A DNA stretch of 64,000 bases from an uncultured Erythrobacter sp. (GCA_947488755.1 CANLAD010000001.1:324247-388246), one strand, 5' to 3'. Positions 10,873-20,100 are shown, counted from the stretch's first letter. Translations and numbers: made by a program. The notes: generated by a model from the letters alone, not told the origin.

Positions 10873-11801
10873 GCGGCGTGGCAGGCGGCGCTTCGGCACT
10901 GACGGGAGATGGGGCGCCAGCGCCTCGGACCAGGCTCGACACCGGATGGACGCGCGCATTGACCAGCGGAGCCGAACCCGACGCGGAGGCGGTGCGCGAT
11001 CATCTGGAGACGGTGCACAGCGCGAATGCGGGCTTTACCGAAGCGTGCGCGGCGGCATGCCGCGACGGGGAGGGGCGCAACAGCTATGACTGGCTGGCCG
11101 AAGCGGCGCGCGATCATGCCAGCGGGCATATCCTCGACCTGGCCTGCGGCTCGGGCGTGTTGCTGGAGCGGCTGGATGCTCTCTACCCCGCCGCGCGCTT
11201 GACCGGAGTCGATATGAGCGCGGACGAGTTGGCGCTCGCCGCCCGGCGCGTGCGGCCAGAGCGTGTGTCCCTGCTTTGCTCGCTGGCGCAGAATATCGAT
11301 GCGCTGGATGACGGGTCGGTCGACGTGGTCCTGTGCCATTGGGCGCTCACGCTGATGAAACCCGTCGCGCCGGTGCTGGGCGAGATCAAACGTGTGCTGG
11401 GTTCAGGGGGCATGTTCGCCGCCATTGTGGACGGGCCGATCACGAGTGCGCCGAGCTATGAAGCGATCAACGATCTGATTTTCGATCACGTGGCCCGCGC
11501 CTATCCTACCTATGGCTCGATCGATCTGGGCGATCCGCGCGTGCGCAACAGTGAGGCGCTGATCGAATTGCTGCGCGCCGAATTTCCCGGCGCCCGCATT
11601 GCCGTTGAACCCAATGTCGTGTCGATGGCGGGCGATCCTGCGCATCTGGCCGAGGAAGCGGCGCGGTTCTTCTATTCCGTGTTCGTGCTGGAGGCGGCTG
11701 AGCGCGCCGCGCTGCTGACAGAACTGACCGCGCTTTTTGCAGGTCAGGGGGCCGATGCCGCGTTCCACATGCCGATCAGCAGGCTGGTCGTCGCGCTCTG
11801 A
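10869..11801 (+). CDS. Class I SAM-dependent methyltransferase
   Basis: A 310-residue methyltransferase. Motif I is LDLACGSGVLLERLDAL, followed by the acidic motif in TGVDMSADEL, motif IV DVVLCHWALT and a post-motif EIKRVLGSGG, as in small-molecule methyltransferases. The ATG at 10869 overlaps the TGA of the PhyH gene by four bases, which decides the start. The substrate is unknown. Pairing with a dioxygenase suggests hydroxylation followed by O-methylation, which is inference. Confidence 0.85.
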   Translation: MSGVAGGASALTGDGAPAPRTRLDTGWTRALTSGAEPDAEAVRDHLETVHSANAGFTEACAAACRDGEGRNSYDWLAEAARDHASGHILDLACGSGVLLERLDALYPAARLTGVDMSADELALAARRVRPERVSLLCSLAQNIDALDDGSVDVVLCHWALTLMKPVAPVLGEIKRVLGSGGMFAAIVDGPITSAPSYEAINDLIFDHVARAYPTYGSIDLGDPRVRNSEALIELLRAEFPGARIAVEPNVVSMAGDPAHLAEEAARFFYSVFVLEAAERAALLTELTALFAGQGADAAFHMPISRLVVAL

Positions 11802-11873
11802 GCGGGTCGGAAACGCGAACTTCGCTGCCGAATTCCGACCTCGCACGAACCCTGAAGCCGATTGGCGGATATT

Positions 11874-12070
11874 TCCTACACGAGCGCTCCCGGCTAGGTG
11901 AGTGGACGCTCTTTCCCATCGTCCGCCGCCAATTTCGCCTGAGCTCGATGCGCAAGCATGTTGGAAAAGTGTCAGGTAAGCTTTTTCGGAGAAGAATCTT
12001 TGAAAAAGAGAGGCTTGCAGCGAAAAATCGCACCTGACGCCGTGTCCAATGTGTCAGGTAATTCCTACAC
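11874..12070. repeat. REP-like imperfect palindromes between methyltransferase and GST genes
   Basis: The gap 11802-12072 has no gene but shares short repeated units. TCCTACAC lies at 11874-11881. GTGTCAGGTAA lies at 11969 and again at 12051. An ACCTGACGC unit lies at 12032. The last copy, GTGTCAGGTAATTCCTACAC (12051-12070), is an imperfect hairpin (GTGTCAGG against CCTACAC). This arrangement resembles REP/BIME sequences mobilised by Y1 transposases. No transposase is present. Confidence 0.4.
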
Positions 12071-12072
12071 GC

Positions 12073-12705
12073 TCAATCGAGCTTGGGTTCAAAGCCGGGT
12101 TCGGCCTTCGCCATGGCGCGCTGGTAAGCCTCGCGGCCACCGATGCGTTGCAGATAGGCCTTGAGGTTGGGCTTGTCGTCGATGCCCATGCCGTTGAACG
12201 CGCGGCTGGTGGTGAGCTGGAACACCATCATGATGTCCGCCGTGGTCAGCTGCGCGCCGCCGAAATAGTCCGCTTCGCCAAGCCGCCGCTCGATCTGTGC
12301 CCAGGCATTCGTGATCCGCGCAGCCAGCGGGGGCGGCATGTCCGCCCCGACCGCGCCGACAGCGATCTGCATCATGCCGTTGGTCATGAAGGTCGCGTTG
12401 GCAAAATGGAACCAGTAAAGGTGCTGCGCAAAATCGGGGTGATCGGGGCCGGGCACCAGCGCGGTGTCGGGCGCGTACTTGCCAACGATGTACTCGACGA
12501 TCGCTCCGCTTTCACCCAGCAGCAAATCCCCATCCTCGATCAGCGGCGCGATCTGCATCGGGTGCAGCGCCTTCAATTCCGGCGGAGCGAGCCGGGTTTC
12601 GGGGTCGCGATTGTAGAGCTTGAGATCGTAGTCGAGCCCGAGCTCCTCGCATAGCCACACGATCCGCTCCGATTGCGAGATGCGCAGGTGATGGATCGTG
12701 AGCAT
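12073..12705 (-). CDS. Glutathione S-transferase family protein
   Basis: A 210-residue GST with the thioredoxin-like N-terminal domain (MLTIHHLRISQSERIVWLCE), the cis-proline region HPMQIAPLIEDG, the glutathione-contact ESGAIVEYI and an all-helical C-terminal domain containing TTADIMM. The Ser in SQSER is the likely catalytic residue position. The start at 12705 matches the family N-terminus exactly; longer readings add no recognisable sequence. GSTs conjugate glutathione to electrophiles or reduce peroxides; the substrate is unknown. The hairpin at 12781-12808 separates it from the upstream gene. Confidence 0.9.
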   Translation of the reverse strand: MLTIHHLRISQSERIVWLCEELGLDYDLKLYNRDPETRLAPPELKALHPMQIAPLIEDGDLLLGESGAIVEYIVGKYAPDTALVPGPDHPDFAQHLYWFHFANATFMTNGMMQIAVGAVGADMPPPLAARITNAWAQIERRLGEADYFGGAQLTTADIMMVFQLTTSRAFNGMGIDDKPNLKAYLQRIGGREAYQRAMAKAEPGFEPKLD

Positions 12706-12780
12706 GGGTCGGGTCTCCGCCGGATTGTTCAGGAGCGCCAGCGCTAGCCGCACACCCAAAGAGCGCAAGGGCCCGATACG

Positions 12781-12808
12781 AAAAAAGGGGGCCCACCACC
12801 CCCTTTTC
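12781..12808 (-). terminator. Rho-independent terminator
   Basis: On the minus strand a nine-base stem AAAAGGGGG / CCCCCTTTT with a seven-base loop is followed by further T residues. It lies about 45 bases after the stop of the exported-protein gene ending at 12854 and before the GST gene, so it probably ends that transcript. Confidence 0.75.
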
Positions 12809-12853
12809 CCAAAGTCCGCACGCCTCAAAGCGGCGGTCCGATGTGTCCGCGCG

Positions 12854-13684
12854 TCACTCGGTCGACGGTCCGCTCTCCTTGAGATCGCGCAAGGCATTCG
12901 CCGCCGCGTCGAGCGCGGCGATCGCCTGGTCGAACCGGTCCTCTTGCACCGGCGCTGCCGGTTGAGCTTCGGCAGCTTCGTCAGCAACGTCCGCCCGCAC
13001 GGCGAGCACCGCCTGCTCGAGCGGTTCGGGCTGCGTGTCGACCCCGGTGCCAGGCGCGGTGTAGGTCGGCACACCGTCGACCACCTGCTGCGCGCTCACG
13101 ACCGGGGCACGCGCAGGTTCTCGCGGGGGGACCACTTTGCGAATATTAGGAAGCCGGGCCTCGGTACGCGCTTCATACGTCGCGGTCATGTCGTAAGCGG
13201 ACGCGCGCGGCGCGGCGCATACTTCGATATCGCGATTGGTCATCAGCTTCGACAGCATTTCCAGCTCGCCGTGATCTGCGCGGCTGGCAAGGTCGATGAA
13301 CGCCGCCGTGTCGGTGCAGAGCTCGGTGCTGGGCCGAACGCCGGAATGGTAGTTGCCGATCCGGGTTTCGTAATTGTCGAACGCCGCGCGCCCGACCCGC
13401 GGACCGTGGCGATCGACGAGCGAGGCGTGAACAAACTCGGCATGCTCGGCAAACTCGTCATAGCGCGCCTCGACCAATTGGCCGTAGGATCGCAGGGTCG
13501 TGGGCGAAAGCTCCCGACACTTGAGCGAGTTGACCATAAGCATGACGCGCAGATCGTGGATGCGGGCGGATTGCACCGCCTCCTCCTCGAAACAGGGATA
13601 GGTGTTGGCAGATGCGGATACCGCGGACGTGGCCATTGCCACGGCAGCGATGCCGGCACCCATTTTGGTGGGTAATAGACGCAC
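12854..13684 (-). CDS. Exported protein of unknown function with proline/alanine-rich tail
   Basis: A 276-residue protein. The chosen start is a GTG at 13684, because AGGAG lies eight bases before it and the result is a signal peptide (AGIAAVAMATSAVSASANTY). The mature N-terminal domain, about residues 35-160, contains several cysteines. The remainder is rich in Pro, Ala, Glu and Val and ends in a short helical segment (FDQAIAALDAAANALRDL). I do not recognise the family. It is probably periplasmic. It is a single-gene unit followed by a strong terminator. Confidence 0.7.
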   Translation of the reverse strand: MRLLPTKMGAGIAAVAMATSAVSASANTYPCFEEEAVQSARIHDLRVMLMVNSLKCRELSPTTLRSYGQLVEARYDEFAEHAEFVHASLVDRHGPRVGRAAFDNYETRIGNYHSGVRPSTELCTDTAAFIDLASRADHGELEMLSKLMTNRDIEVCAAPRASAYDMTATYEARTEARLPNIRKVVPPREPARAPVVSAQQVVDGVPTYTAPGTGVDTQPEPLEQAVLAVRADVADEAAEAQPAAPVQEDRFDQAIAALDAAANALRDLKESGPSTE

Positions 13685-13792
13685 GGGTCTTGCTCCTAAC
13701 AAACGGGACGAAGGGATGTTGGAGCGCTCCGGCAACAGTATTACCACAAAGCCGGACTTTTCGGAACAAACGATTGATTACTATCGATTTCA

Positions 13793-13814
13793 AGTAAAAA
13801 CGGGAGAAACCCGT
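13793..13814 (-). terminator. Possible terminator downstream of photolyase gene
   Basis: On the minus strand a short stem ACGGG / CCCGT with a five-base loop is followed by TTTTT. It lies about 130 bases past the photolyase stop, inside the otherwise empty stretch 13685-13942. The stem is only five bases long, so the call is tentative. Confidence 0.35.
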
Positions 13815-13942
13815 GGATTAGCCTGAACCGCATATTTACCGAGGTTCGACTCGGCGCAACAGAGCCACGGACAGGCTGCTGCTTCGGTGCGAAAGTGTGG
13901 GTTGGACAGCCCCGAGTCGTACTCTGATCGGCGGGCTTCGCG

Positions 13943-15517
13943 TTAGTCTTCGACCACCCGTGCCCAGCCTTTGTCCGCTGGCGTCAGGCTGTCGAGAAAG
14001 CCTTGCGCGGTGTCGAGATAGTCCTGCCGCTTGTCCTCATCCATCCGGTCCCAGTTCGAATAGATCCGCCCGACCCGGTGATTGCTTTCCAGCCGGTCGC
14101 GATGGCGATCCATGAAATGCCAGTAGAGTGGGTTGAAGGGACACGCATCCTCGCCGGTCTTCTTGGATGGCGAATAGCGGCATTCCTTGCAGTAATCGGA
14201 CATCTTGTTGATGTAATTCCCGCTCGCCGCATAGGGTTTCGTCGCCAGCTTGCCGCCATCGGCATACAGGATCATTGCCGAAACATTGGGCAGTTCGACC
14301 CACTGATAGGCGTCGGCATAAACGACGAGATACCAATCCTGCACCTCGCGCGGATTGATCCCGGCGATCAGGCAGAAATTGCCGAGCACCATGAGCCGTT
14401 GAATGTGGTGCGCGTGCGCGTTCTCGCGGGTCGAGCGGATGCAATCGGCAAGGCACCGCATATCGGTTTCGCCGGTCCAGAAGAATTCGGGCAGACCGCG
14501 CTGGGCGTTGAGTTTGTTGTCGCTCTCCAGCCCCGGCATGAAGTGCCAGTAGAACCCGCGAATATACTCACGCCAGCCGATGATTTGGCGGATGAACCCC
14601 TCGACCGAATTGATCGGAGCGTCGCCATTCTCATAGGCTTTCTCGGCGCGCTCGCACAGTTCGAGCGGGTCGAGCAGACCGAGATTGATGCTGGTCGACA
14701 GCATCGAGTGGTACATGTCGTCCTCGCCATGGACCATCGCGTCCTGATAGGGACCGAACTTCTCGATCCGCTCGGCGAAGAAAGCGTCAGCGGCTTTTTC
14801 CGCTTCGTCGCGGGTCACGGGCCAGAGGAATTTTTCGAGACTGCCGAAGTGGTCGCCGAAGCGGTCTTCGACCAGTTCGATAACCTCGCGGGTCGTGTCG
14901 TCGGGTTCGAATTTGGGCACGTCGGGCGTGTCCATATCGTCCTTGGGCGGCTTGCGATTGTCCTTGTCGTAATTCCAGTCGCCGCCTTCGGGCTTGCCGT
15001 CTTTCGTCATCAGGATATCGAGCTTCTTGCGCATCATGCGGTAGAAGGTTTCCATCCTGAGGCTGTCGCGATCCTCGGCCCAATCGGCGAATTCGGCCCG
15101 ACCGCACAGGAAGCGGTCATCGGGCAGGATCTCGACCTCGCAGGCGAACTTGTCCGGCCATTCGTTGATCGCCTGCTGCACCCGCCATTCGCCCGCCTCG
15201 ACCACGTGGACGGCTCGCGGATCGTGGCGCTCGATGGCGCGCGCGACCTCGCCGGTGAAGCTGCCCGCATTATCCCCATCGTCCAGCTTGACGTAGTCGA
15301 CCGTCCACCCAGCATCGCGCAATTCGGCCGCGAAGTGGCGCATGGCGGAGAAGATCAGGACGATCTTCTGCTTGTGGTGTTTGACGTAGGTCGCCTCGTC
15401 CCAGACCTCCATCATCAAGATGACGGTGTCGTCTTTTGTCCGCCCGCGCAGGCTGGCGAGATTGCGGGTCAGCTGGTCGCCGAGGATCGGAACGAGGATG
15501 GGGTTGGTGTTTGGCAT
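13943..15517 (-). CDS. Iron-sulfur bacterial cryptochrome/photolyase (FeS-BCP, PhrB-like)
   Basis: A 524-residue protein of the FeS-BCP class, which repairs (6-4) photoproducts with light or acts as a photoreceptor. It has the N-terminal ILGDQLTRNL segment of this class. The four iron-sulfur cysteines are visible as one in CLADCIRSTRE, two in YCKECRYS and one in GEDACPFNP. The conserved AHHIQRLMVLGNF and FVDAY-type (VVYADAYQWVELPNV) segments flank the FAD pocket. The start at 15517 (MPNTNPILVPILGDQL) matches the family. Bound cofactors would be FAD, a lumazine-type antenna and a 4Fe-4S cluster. It is not co-transcribed with priA, about 120 bases away. Confidence 0.93.
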   Translation of the reverse strand: MPNTNPILVPILGDQLTRNLASLRGRTKDDTVILMMEVWDEATYVKHHKQKIVLIFSAMRHFAAELRDAGWTVDYVKLDDGDNAGSFTGEVARAIERHDPRAVHVVEAGEWRVQQAINEWPDKFACEVEILPDDRFLCGRAEFADWAEDRDSLRMETFYRMMRKKLDILMTKDGKPEGGDWNYDKDNRKPPKDDMDTPDVPKFEPDDTTREVIELVEDRFGDHFGSLEKFLWPVTRDEAEKAADAFFAERIEKFGPYQDAMVHGEDDMYHSMLSTSINLGLLDPLELCERAEKAYENGDAPINSVEGFIRQIIGWREYIRGFYWHFMPGLESDNKLNAQRGLPEFFWTGETDMRCLADCIRSTRENAHAHHIQRLMVLGNFCLIAGINPREVQDWYLVVYADAYQWVELPNVSAMILYADGGKLATKPYAASGNYINKMSDYCKECRYSPSKKTGEDACPFNPLYWHFMDRHRDRLESNHRVGRIYSNWDRMDEDKRQDYLDTAQGFLDSLTPADKGWARVVED

Positions 15518-15638
15518 AGGGATGAAGTGATACGGTTTGAAAGAACTTTTGGTTTCGTCAGGGCGTGCAGCATTAGTCTGCGCGGCCAAGCAGTGAGCTA
15601 CGAGACTGCATTTCTACGCCACGCTTGCAACGACGCCG

Positions 15639-17831
15639 CTAAACGAAGCTGTACGGATCCACATCAACGCCCACCCGCACGCCGGGCGGGAAGTCCTGTC
15701 GGTCGAGCCATTCGCGCAGCACGCCCTGCAGGTTCGCGCTGCGGCGGGCATTGACGAGGAAGCGATAGCGATAGCGGTTTCGCAGCAGCGCGAGCGGTGC
15801 AGGGGCAGGGCCAAGGATAGTCACATCCTCAGGGTGGGGGCGGCTGTCGCCCAGCCGGTTTGCTGCCAGCCTCGCCTCGCGCTCGTCCTCGCTCGACAGG
15901 ATGATCGCGGCCCAGCGGCCGAAGGGCGGAGCACCGGCATCACGCCGCGCTTCGGTTTCGGCTTCGTAGAAGGCATCGCGGTCGCCGTTCGCCAGCGCCT
16001 CGATCACCGGGGCGTCGGGGTGGCGGGTCTGGAGCAGCACTTCGCCCGGTTTCGCCCCGCGCCCCGCCCGCCCGGCAACCTGCGCGACCTGCTGGTAGGT
16101 GCGCTCCGCCGCGCGCAAATCTCCGCCTTCGAGGCCCAAATCGGCGTCGACCACGCCGACCAGCGTAAGCTCGGGGAAATGGAACCCTTTGGTGACAAGC
16201 TGGGTGCCGACGATCACGTCGATGGCTTTGCCCTCGGCCTGAGCGATGAATTCCGCCGCGCGGTCGGGTGAGCCGAGCGTGTCTGAGGTCGCGACGGCCA
16301 CGCGCGCCTCTGGGAAGAGGTCGCGCACTTCGTCGGCGATGCGTTCGACGCCGGGACCGCAGGCGACCAGGCAGTCGGTTTCACCGCATTCGGGGCACTT
16401 TTCCGGTGGCTGCGTCTCCAGCCCGCAATGGTGGCAGGCGAGCCGCGCGGACAGGCGATGTTCGACCAGCCAGGCGCTGCAATTGGGGCATTTGAAGCGG
16501 TGCCCGCAATTGCGGCACAGGGTCAGCGGCGCATAGCCGCGGCGATTGAGGAACAGCAGCGATTGCTCGCCCGCCTCAAGCCGCGCCTTCAATCCTTCGA
16601 TGATCGGTGCGGACAGCCAGCGACCGGCGGCGGGCTTTTCAACGGTGAGATCGACCAGCTTGATCGGCGGCAATTCGGCCCCGCCGAAGCGGCTTGGGAG
16701 TTCAAGCTTTCGATAGGTGCCGGTGTTCGCCATGTGCAGGCTTTCGAGCGCCGGAGTCGCGCTGGCGAGGACGACCGGGATTTCCTCGAACCGCGCGCGC
16801 ATGACTGATACGTCGCGGGCATTGTAGCGCACGCCTTCGTCCTGCTTGAAACTGACCTCATGCGCTTCATCGACCACGATGAGGCCCAGATCGGCATAGG
16901 GCAGGAACAAGGCCGAGCGTGCGCCGACAATCACCTGCGCCCCGCCATCACTAGCGCCATCGCGCGGCCCGCGCGCAATCGCCCGCCATGCACGCCGCCG
17001 TTCGGTCGATTTGAGAGAGGAATGCCACAGCACGGGCGGGGTGCCGAAGCGGTTCTCGAAGCGGGTCAGGAAGTTCTCGGTCAGGGCGATCTCGGGCAGC
17101 AGCACGAGCACCTGCCGGCCCATCCGGATCGCTTCGGCGACGGGCTCGAAATAGGTTTCGGTCTTGCCGGACCCCGTCACGCCATCGAGCAATATCGGGG
17201 CGAAGGTGCGGGCGCGGACCGCGTCGTCCAATTCGCTCGCGACGCGCGACTGATCCGATGACAGTTCGGGCTGGTGATGATCGGGATCGGCGGGCGGATA
17301 GGGGCGGTCGATCGCAACGCTCACCGGCTCGATCAGCTCGGCGCCGACCATCCCGCGCAGCACGCCTTCGGACACGCCCGCAATACCGGAGAGCTCGCGG
17401 ATCGTGCCCTGTTCGCCCTCCAGCCGCTCCAAGGCCTGCTTGCGCTGCGCGGTGAGCCGCCCCGACGCTACCGCGCCGCTTAGCCGGTACTCGGTCGTCA
17501 CGGTTGGGCCGCCAAGCGCGCCGCCGCTCGCCAGCACCATACGCGCAACGCCTGCGAGCGAGGCGCAGTAATAGTCGGCGGTCCACTCGATCAGCCGGCG
17601 CAAGGGCGGTGCGAGCGGCGGGACGGGCACCACTTCGCGGATCGGGCGAAGTTTCGCCGCGTCCACCTCGCGTCCCGGCAACCGTCCTTCGTCCCACACG
17701 ATTCCCGTCACCGTGCGCGGGCCGAGCGGGGCGATCACCACGCTGCCGGGGCCGACCTCCATGCCTTCGGGGACCGAATAATCGAGCGCGCCGAGTGCAG
17801 CATTGAGGACGAGAAGTCGGACGCGGTTCAT
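15639..17831 (-). CDS. priA: Primosomal protein N' / replication restart helicase PriA
   Basis: A 730-residue 3'-5' helicase that reloads the replisome at stalled forks. The order of motifs is an N-terminal DNA-binding domain, Walker A GVTGSGKTETYF, the DEAH box VVDEAHEVSFKQDEG, an eight-cysteine zinc region (CRNCGHRFKCPNC through CPECGETDC) and a C-terminal helicase domain with QVAGRAGRG. The start is taken as 17831 (MNRVRLLVLNAA); an ATG two codons upstream is equally possible. In relatives priA is often near atpH; here about 12 kb of other genes lies between. Confidence 0.96.
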   Translation of the reverse strand: MNRVRLLVLNAALGALDYSVPEGMEVGPGSVVIAPLGPRTVTGIVWDEGRLPGREVDAAKLRPIREVVPVPPLAPPLRRLIEWTADYYCASLAGVARMVLASGGALGGPTVTTEYRLSGAVASGRLTAQRKQALERLEGEQGTIRELSGIAGVSEGVLRGMVGAELIEPVSVAIDRPYPPADPDHHQPELSSDQSRVASELDDAVRARTFAPILLDGVTGSGKTETYFEPVAEAIRMGRQVLVLLPEIALTENFLTRFENRFGTPPVLWHSSLKSTERRRAWRAIARGPRDGASDGGAQVIVGARSALFLPYADLGLIVVDEAHEVSFKQDEGVRYNARDVSVMRARFEEIPVVLASATPALESLHMANTGTYRKLELPSRFGGAELPPIKLVDLTVEKPAAGRWLSAPIIEGLKARLEAGEQSLLFLNRRGYAPLTLCRNCGHRFKCPNCSAWLVEHRLSARLACHHCGLETQPPEKCPECGETDCLVACGPGVERIADEVRDLFPEARVAVATSDTLGSPDRAAEFIAQAEGKAIDVIVGTQLVTKGFHFPELTLVGVVDADLGLEGGDLRAAERTYQQVAQVAGRAGRGAKPGEVLLQTRHPDAPVIEALANGDRDAFYEAETEARRDAGAPPFGRWAAIILSSEDEREARLAANRLGDSRPHPEDVTILGPAPAPLALLRNRYRYRFLVNARRSANLQGVLREWLDRQDFPPGVRVGVDVDPYSFV

Positions 17832-17887
17832 GGGCATGGATCAATATGGGGCGCAGAAAGGTTATTCCAGTCGAAGGAGTTATTTGT

Positions 17888-18592
17888 ATGCACAGATCGA
17901 ACATCGTGGATGCGGGCCGACGCACGTTCCTGTCGACCGGCGCCAAGGGCGCGCTCGGCCTGGGCGCGGTGCTCACGCTTCCCGCCTGTGCCAGCCTGCC
18001 GGGCTTCAGCATGGTGGAAGCAATCAGGCGATTACTCTTGCGGGCGAGCGAAAATGCCTTTGCGCGGCTGACCGAACCCGGCGGTTACTGGGACGAGCAG
18101 GTCGCGACGCTTGGCCTTGCATCGATGCTCGGCACGCGCGGCGATGTGCTCTCCCGCATCCTGACTTCGACGCTATTCAAGGATCGGCTCGAGGACGCCT
18201 TCGCCGATATCGCGATCGAAGGATCTTATCGCGCCGCGCCGATCGTTACCGATGCTGTCGAGGTGATTGGTTTCGCGAACGCCATCGACCTGGTGCGCGG
18301 CGGGCCGCAGGCCGCGACCACGGCCCTGCGCGGAGAGTTGGGCGGGCGGCTGATCGATGCGATGGTGCCTGAACTGGGCGAAGCAATCCGCATCGCTTCC
18401 GACCCGCTGGTGGCCGAATTGCTCAACGCTGCAAGCGGGACCGATATCGGAGGGATCGCGCAATCGCTGGCGGGCACGATCGATGATGCGATCTGGACCG
18501 AAATCGGCGTGGAAGAGGCCGCGATCCGCGCCGATCCGCGACAGACGAACGATCCCGTGTTGATCAGCGTGTTCGGTGCCGGTGCGGTCTGA
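17888..18592 (+). CDS. DUF4197 family exported lipoprotein
   Basis: A 234-residue protein of the DUF4197 family, function unknown. The N-terminus has an RR pair (R11, R12) before a hydrophobic stretch and a lipobox-like LPAC with C34, so export by Tat or Sec and lipid anchoring are plausible. The rest is helical (ASLPGFSMVEAIRRLLLRAS, ALGLA-like repeats, TNDPVLISVFGAGAV). The ATG at 17888 follows a GAAGGAG ribosome-binding site, which decides it over 17846. It is divergent from priA. Confidence 0.75.
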   Translation: MHRSNIVDAGRRTFLSTGAKGALGLGAVLTLPACASLPGFSMVEAIRRLLLRASENAFARLTEPGGYWDEQVATLGLASMLGTRGDVLSRILTSTLFKDRLEDAFADIAIEGSYRAAPIVTDAVEVIGFANAIDLVRGGPQAATTALRGELGGRLIDAMVPELGEAIRIASDPLVAELLNAASGTDIGGIAQSLAGTIDDAIWTEIGVEEAAIRADPRQTNDPVLISVFGAGAV

Positions 18593-18602
18593 CCCTGCGC
18601 GA

Positions 18603-19277
18603 TCAGAAGGCCAGGAAGAGATTCACGTTGACGATGTGATCTGACCGATCCTCGCCGTCGCGGAAGACGTGCTGGTTGAGGTAGCCCGGCACGATCTCGA
18701 TCCTCTCGGCGAGTGGAACCGATATCCCAGCGAAATTGCGCCAGACTGCCAGACCTTCGCGGTTCTGCGCGGTTTCGTTGAGCCCGATGAACGGCTCGGT
18801 ATAGGCGACGAACTTGTTGTCTTCGCTGATCGGCACGCGCAGCTGGACGAACGGGCGAAAGCGCCAGCCGGTCTCGTCACCTTCCTCGAACGTGCGCTGT
18901 TCGAGCCGGTTGCGCGAATCGAGAGTGACGCCGCCCGAATCGATCAGGCGGATGTTGAACTCCTGATAGAAGCGGTGTTCGTTCGTCTCCGCCGGGCCGA
19001 TCGGGTCGGTGAAGATGTAGGCGTAGCCAACGCCGACATTTACATCATCATTGATCCGATAGGCGACCAGAGAGCGCAGCAAAAGCTGGCCCAACCTGTC
19101 GGCGTCGTTGGTGAAACGCTCCTGCGCCTCACCGCGGACATAGATGTCGTCCGTTACGTCTGCGACCACGAACTGGCCGGTCCAGATATTGAAGTCTTCT
19201 TCTGCGCTGGCAGGGGCCGCCGTTGTCATGGCTGTCAGTGCGAGAGCGCCAGCCAGAAATCGTGTTTGTGTGATCAT
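18603..19277 (-). CDS. DUF2490 family outer-membrane beta-barrel protein
   Basis: A 224-residue exported protein. Residues 1-25 form a signal peptide ([17 protein letters not shown]). The mature part alternates polar and hydrophobic residues in beta strands and ends in a phenylalanine ([11 protein letters not shown]), as outer-membrane barrels do. It begins [13 protein letters not shown], typical of DUF2490. The start at 19277 ([11 protein letters not shown]) gives the signal peptide. It is convergent with the DUF4197 gene and divergent from the transaldolase gene. Confidence 0.75.
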   Translation of the reverse strand: MITQTRFLAGALALTAMTTAAPASAEEDFNIWTGQFVVADVTDDIYVRGEAQERFTNDADRLGQLLLRSLVAYRINDDVNVGVGYAYIFTDPIGPAETNEHRFYQEFNIRLIDSGGVTLDSRNRLEQRTFEEGDETGWRFRPFVQLRVPISEDNKFVAYTEPFIGLNETAQNREGLAVWRNFAGISVPLAERIEIVPGYLNQHVFRDGEDRSDHIVNVNLFLAF

Positions 19278-19439
19278 GAAAACTCGCGTGATGGGTGGTG
19301 TTGCGATGATAAGGCTAAAGTGTGCCAATGGTTGCCTCCCTTTGCCTCGCAGCCACGCCTATGCCAATTGCGTTCACGCCAATCGAATCATCGTCCAACG
19401 CAATCAAGCCAAAACACGCAACCAAGGATTCCTCGCCCC

Positions 19440-20093
19440 ATGAAATTCTTCGTCGACACTGCCGATATCGACGACATCCGCGAGCTGGCCGAAACCGGTC
19501 TGCTCGACGGCGTCACTACCAACCCCTCGCTGATCCACAAATCGGGCCGTGATTTCATGGAGGTGACGAAGGAGATTTGCGGCATCGTCGACGGGCCGGT
19601 CAGCGCCGAAGTCGTCGCGCTCGATCACGAGACGATGATGCGCGAGGCCGAAGTGCTGCGCAAGATCGCCGATAATGTGTGCATAAAGGTGCCGCTGACC
19701 GTCGATGGGCTCAAGACCTGCCGCAAGCTCACCGAAGACGGCACGATGGTGAATGTCACGCTGTGCTTTTCCGCCAATCAGGCGCTGCTGGCGGCGAAGG
19801 CGGGGGCGACGTTTATCTCGCCATTTGTCGGTCGCCACGACGATAACGGCATGGACGGAATGGACCTGATCCGCGACATCAACCTAATCTACGAGAATTA
19901 CCTGTTCGACACCGAGATCCTGGTCGCCAGCATCCGTCACACCACCCACGTGCTCGAAAGCGCGAAGATCGGAGCCGACGTGATCACCGCGCCGCCCAAG
20001 GTGATCCACGGCCTGTTCAAGCACGTGCTGACCGACAAGGGGATCGAGGCGTTCCTGGCGGACTGGGAAAAGACCGGGCAGACGATTATCTGA
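19440..20093 (+). CDS. tal: Small transaldolase (TalC/FSA type)
   Basis: A 217-residue class I aldolase-fold enzyme of the non-oxidative pentose phosphate pathway. The Schiff-base lysine is K83 (CIKVPLT). The N-terminus [16 protein letters not shown] and GVTTNPSLI are family hallmarks. The short form includes both transaldolases and fructose-6-phosphate aldolases. Position 129 is Phe in ISPFVGR, where E. coli FSA has Tyr, so transaldolase activity is favoured. It lies seven bases before cobT on the same strand. Confidence 0.93.
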   Translation: MKFFVDTADIDDIRELAETGLLDGVTTNPSLIHKSGRDFMEVTKEICGIVDGPVSAEVVALDHETMMREAEVLRKIADNVCIKVPLTVDGLKTCRKLTEDGTMVNVTLCFSANQALLAAKAGATFISPFVGRHDDNGMDGMDLIRDINLIYENYLFDTEILVASIRHTTHVLESAKIGADVITAPPKVIHGLFKHVLTDKGIEAFLADWEKTGQTII

Positions 20094-20100
20094 GTCGCCG

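Noticed and set aside
14003..15754. Long open plus-strand frame of over 500 codons opposite the photolyase gene
   Set aside because: The minus-strand protein has all FeS-photolyase motifs; the plus-strand reading has none and is a high-GC shadow.
20094..20100. Cobalamin riboswitch before cobT
   Set aside because: Only seven bases separate tal and cobT, and the gap upstream of tal lacks a B12-box.
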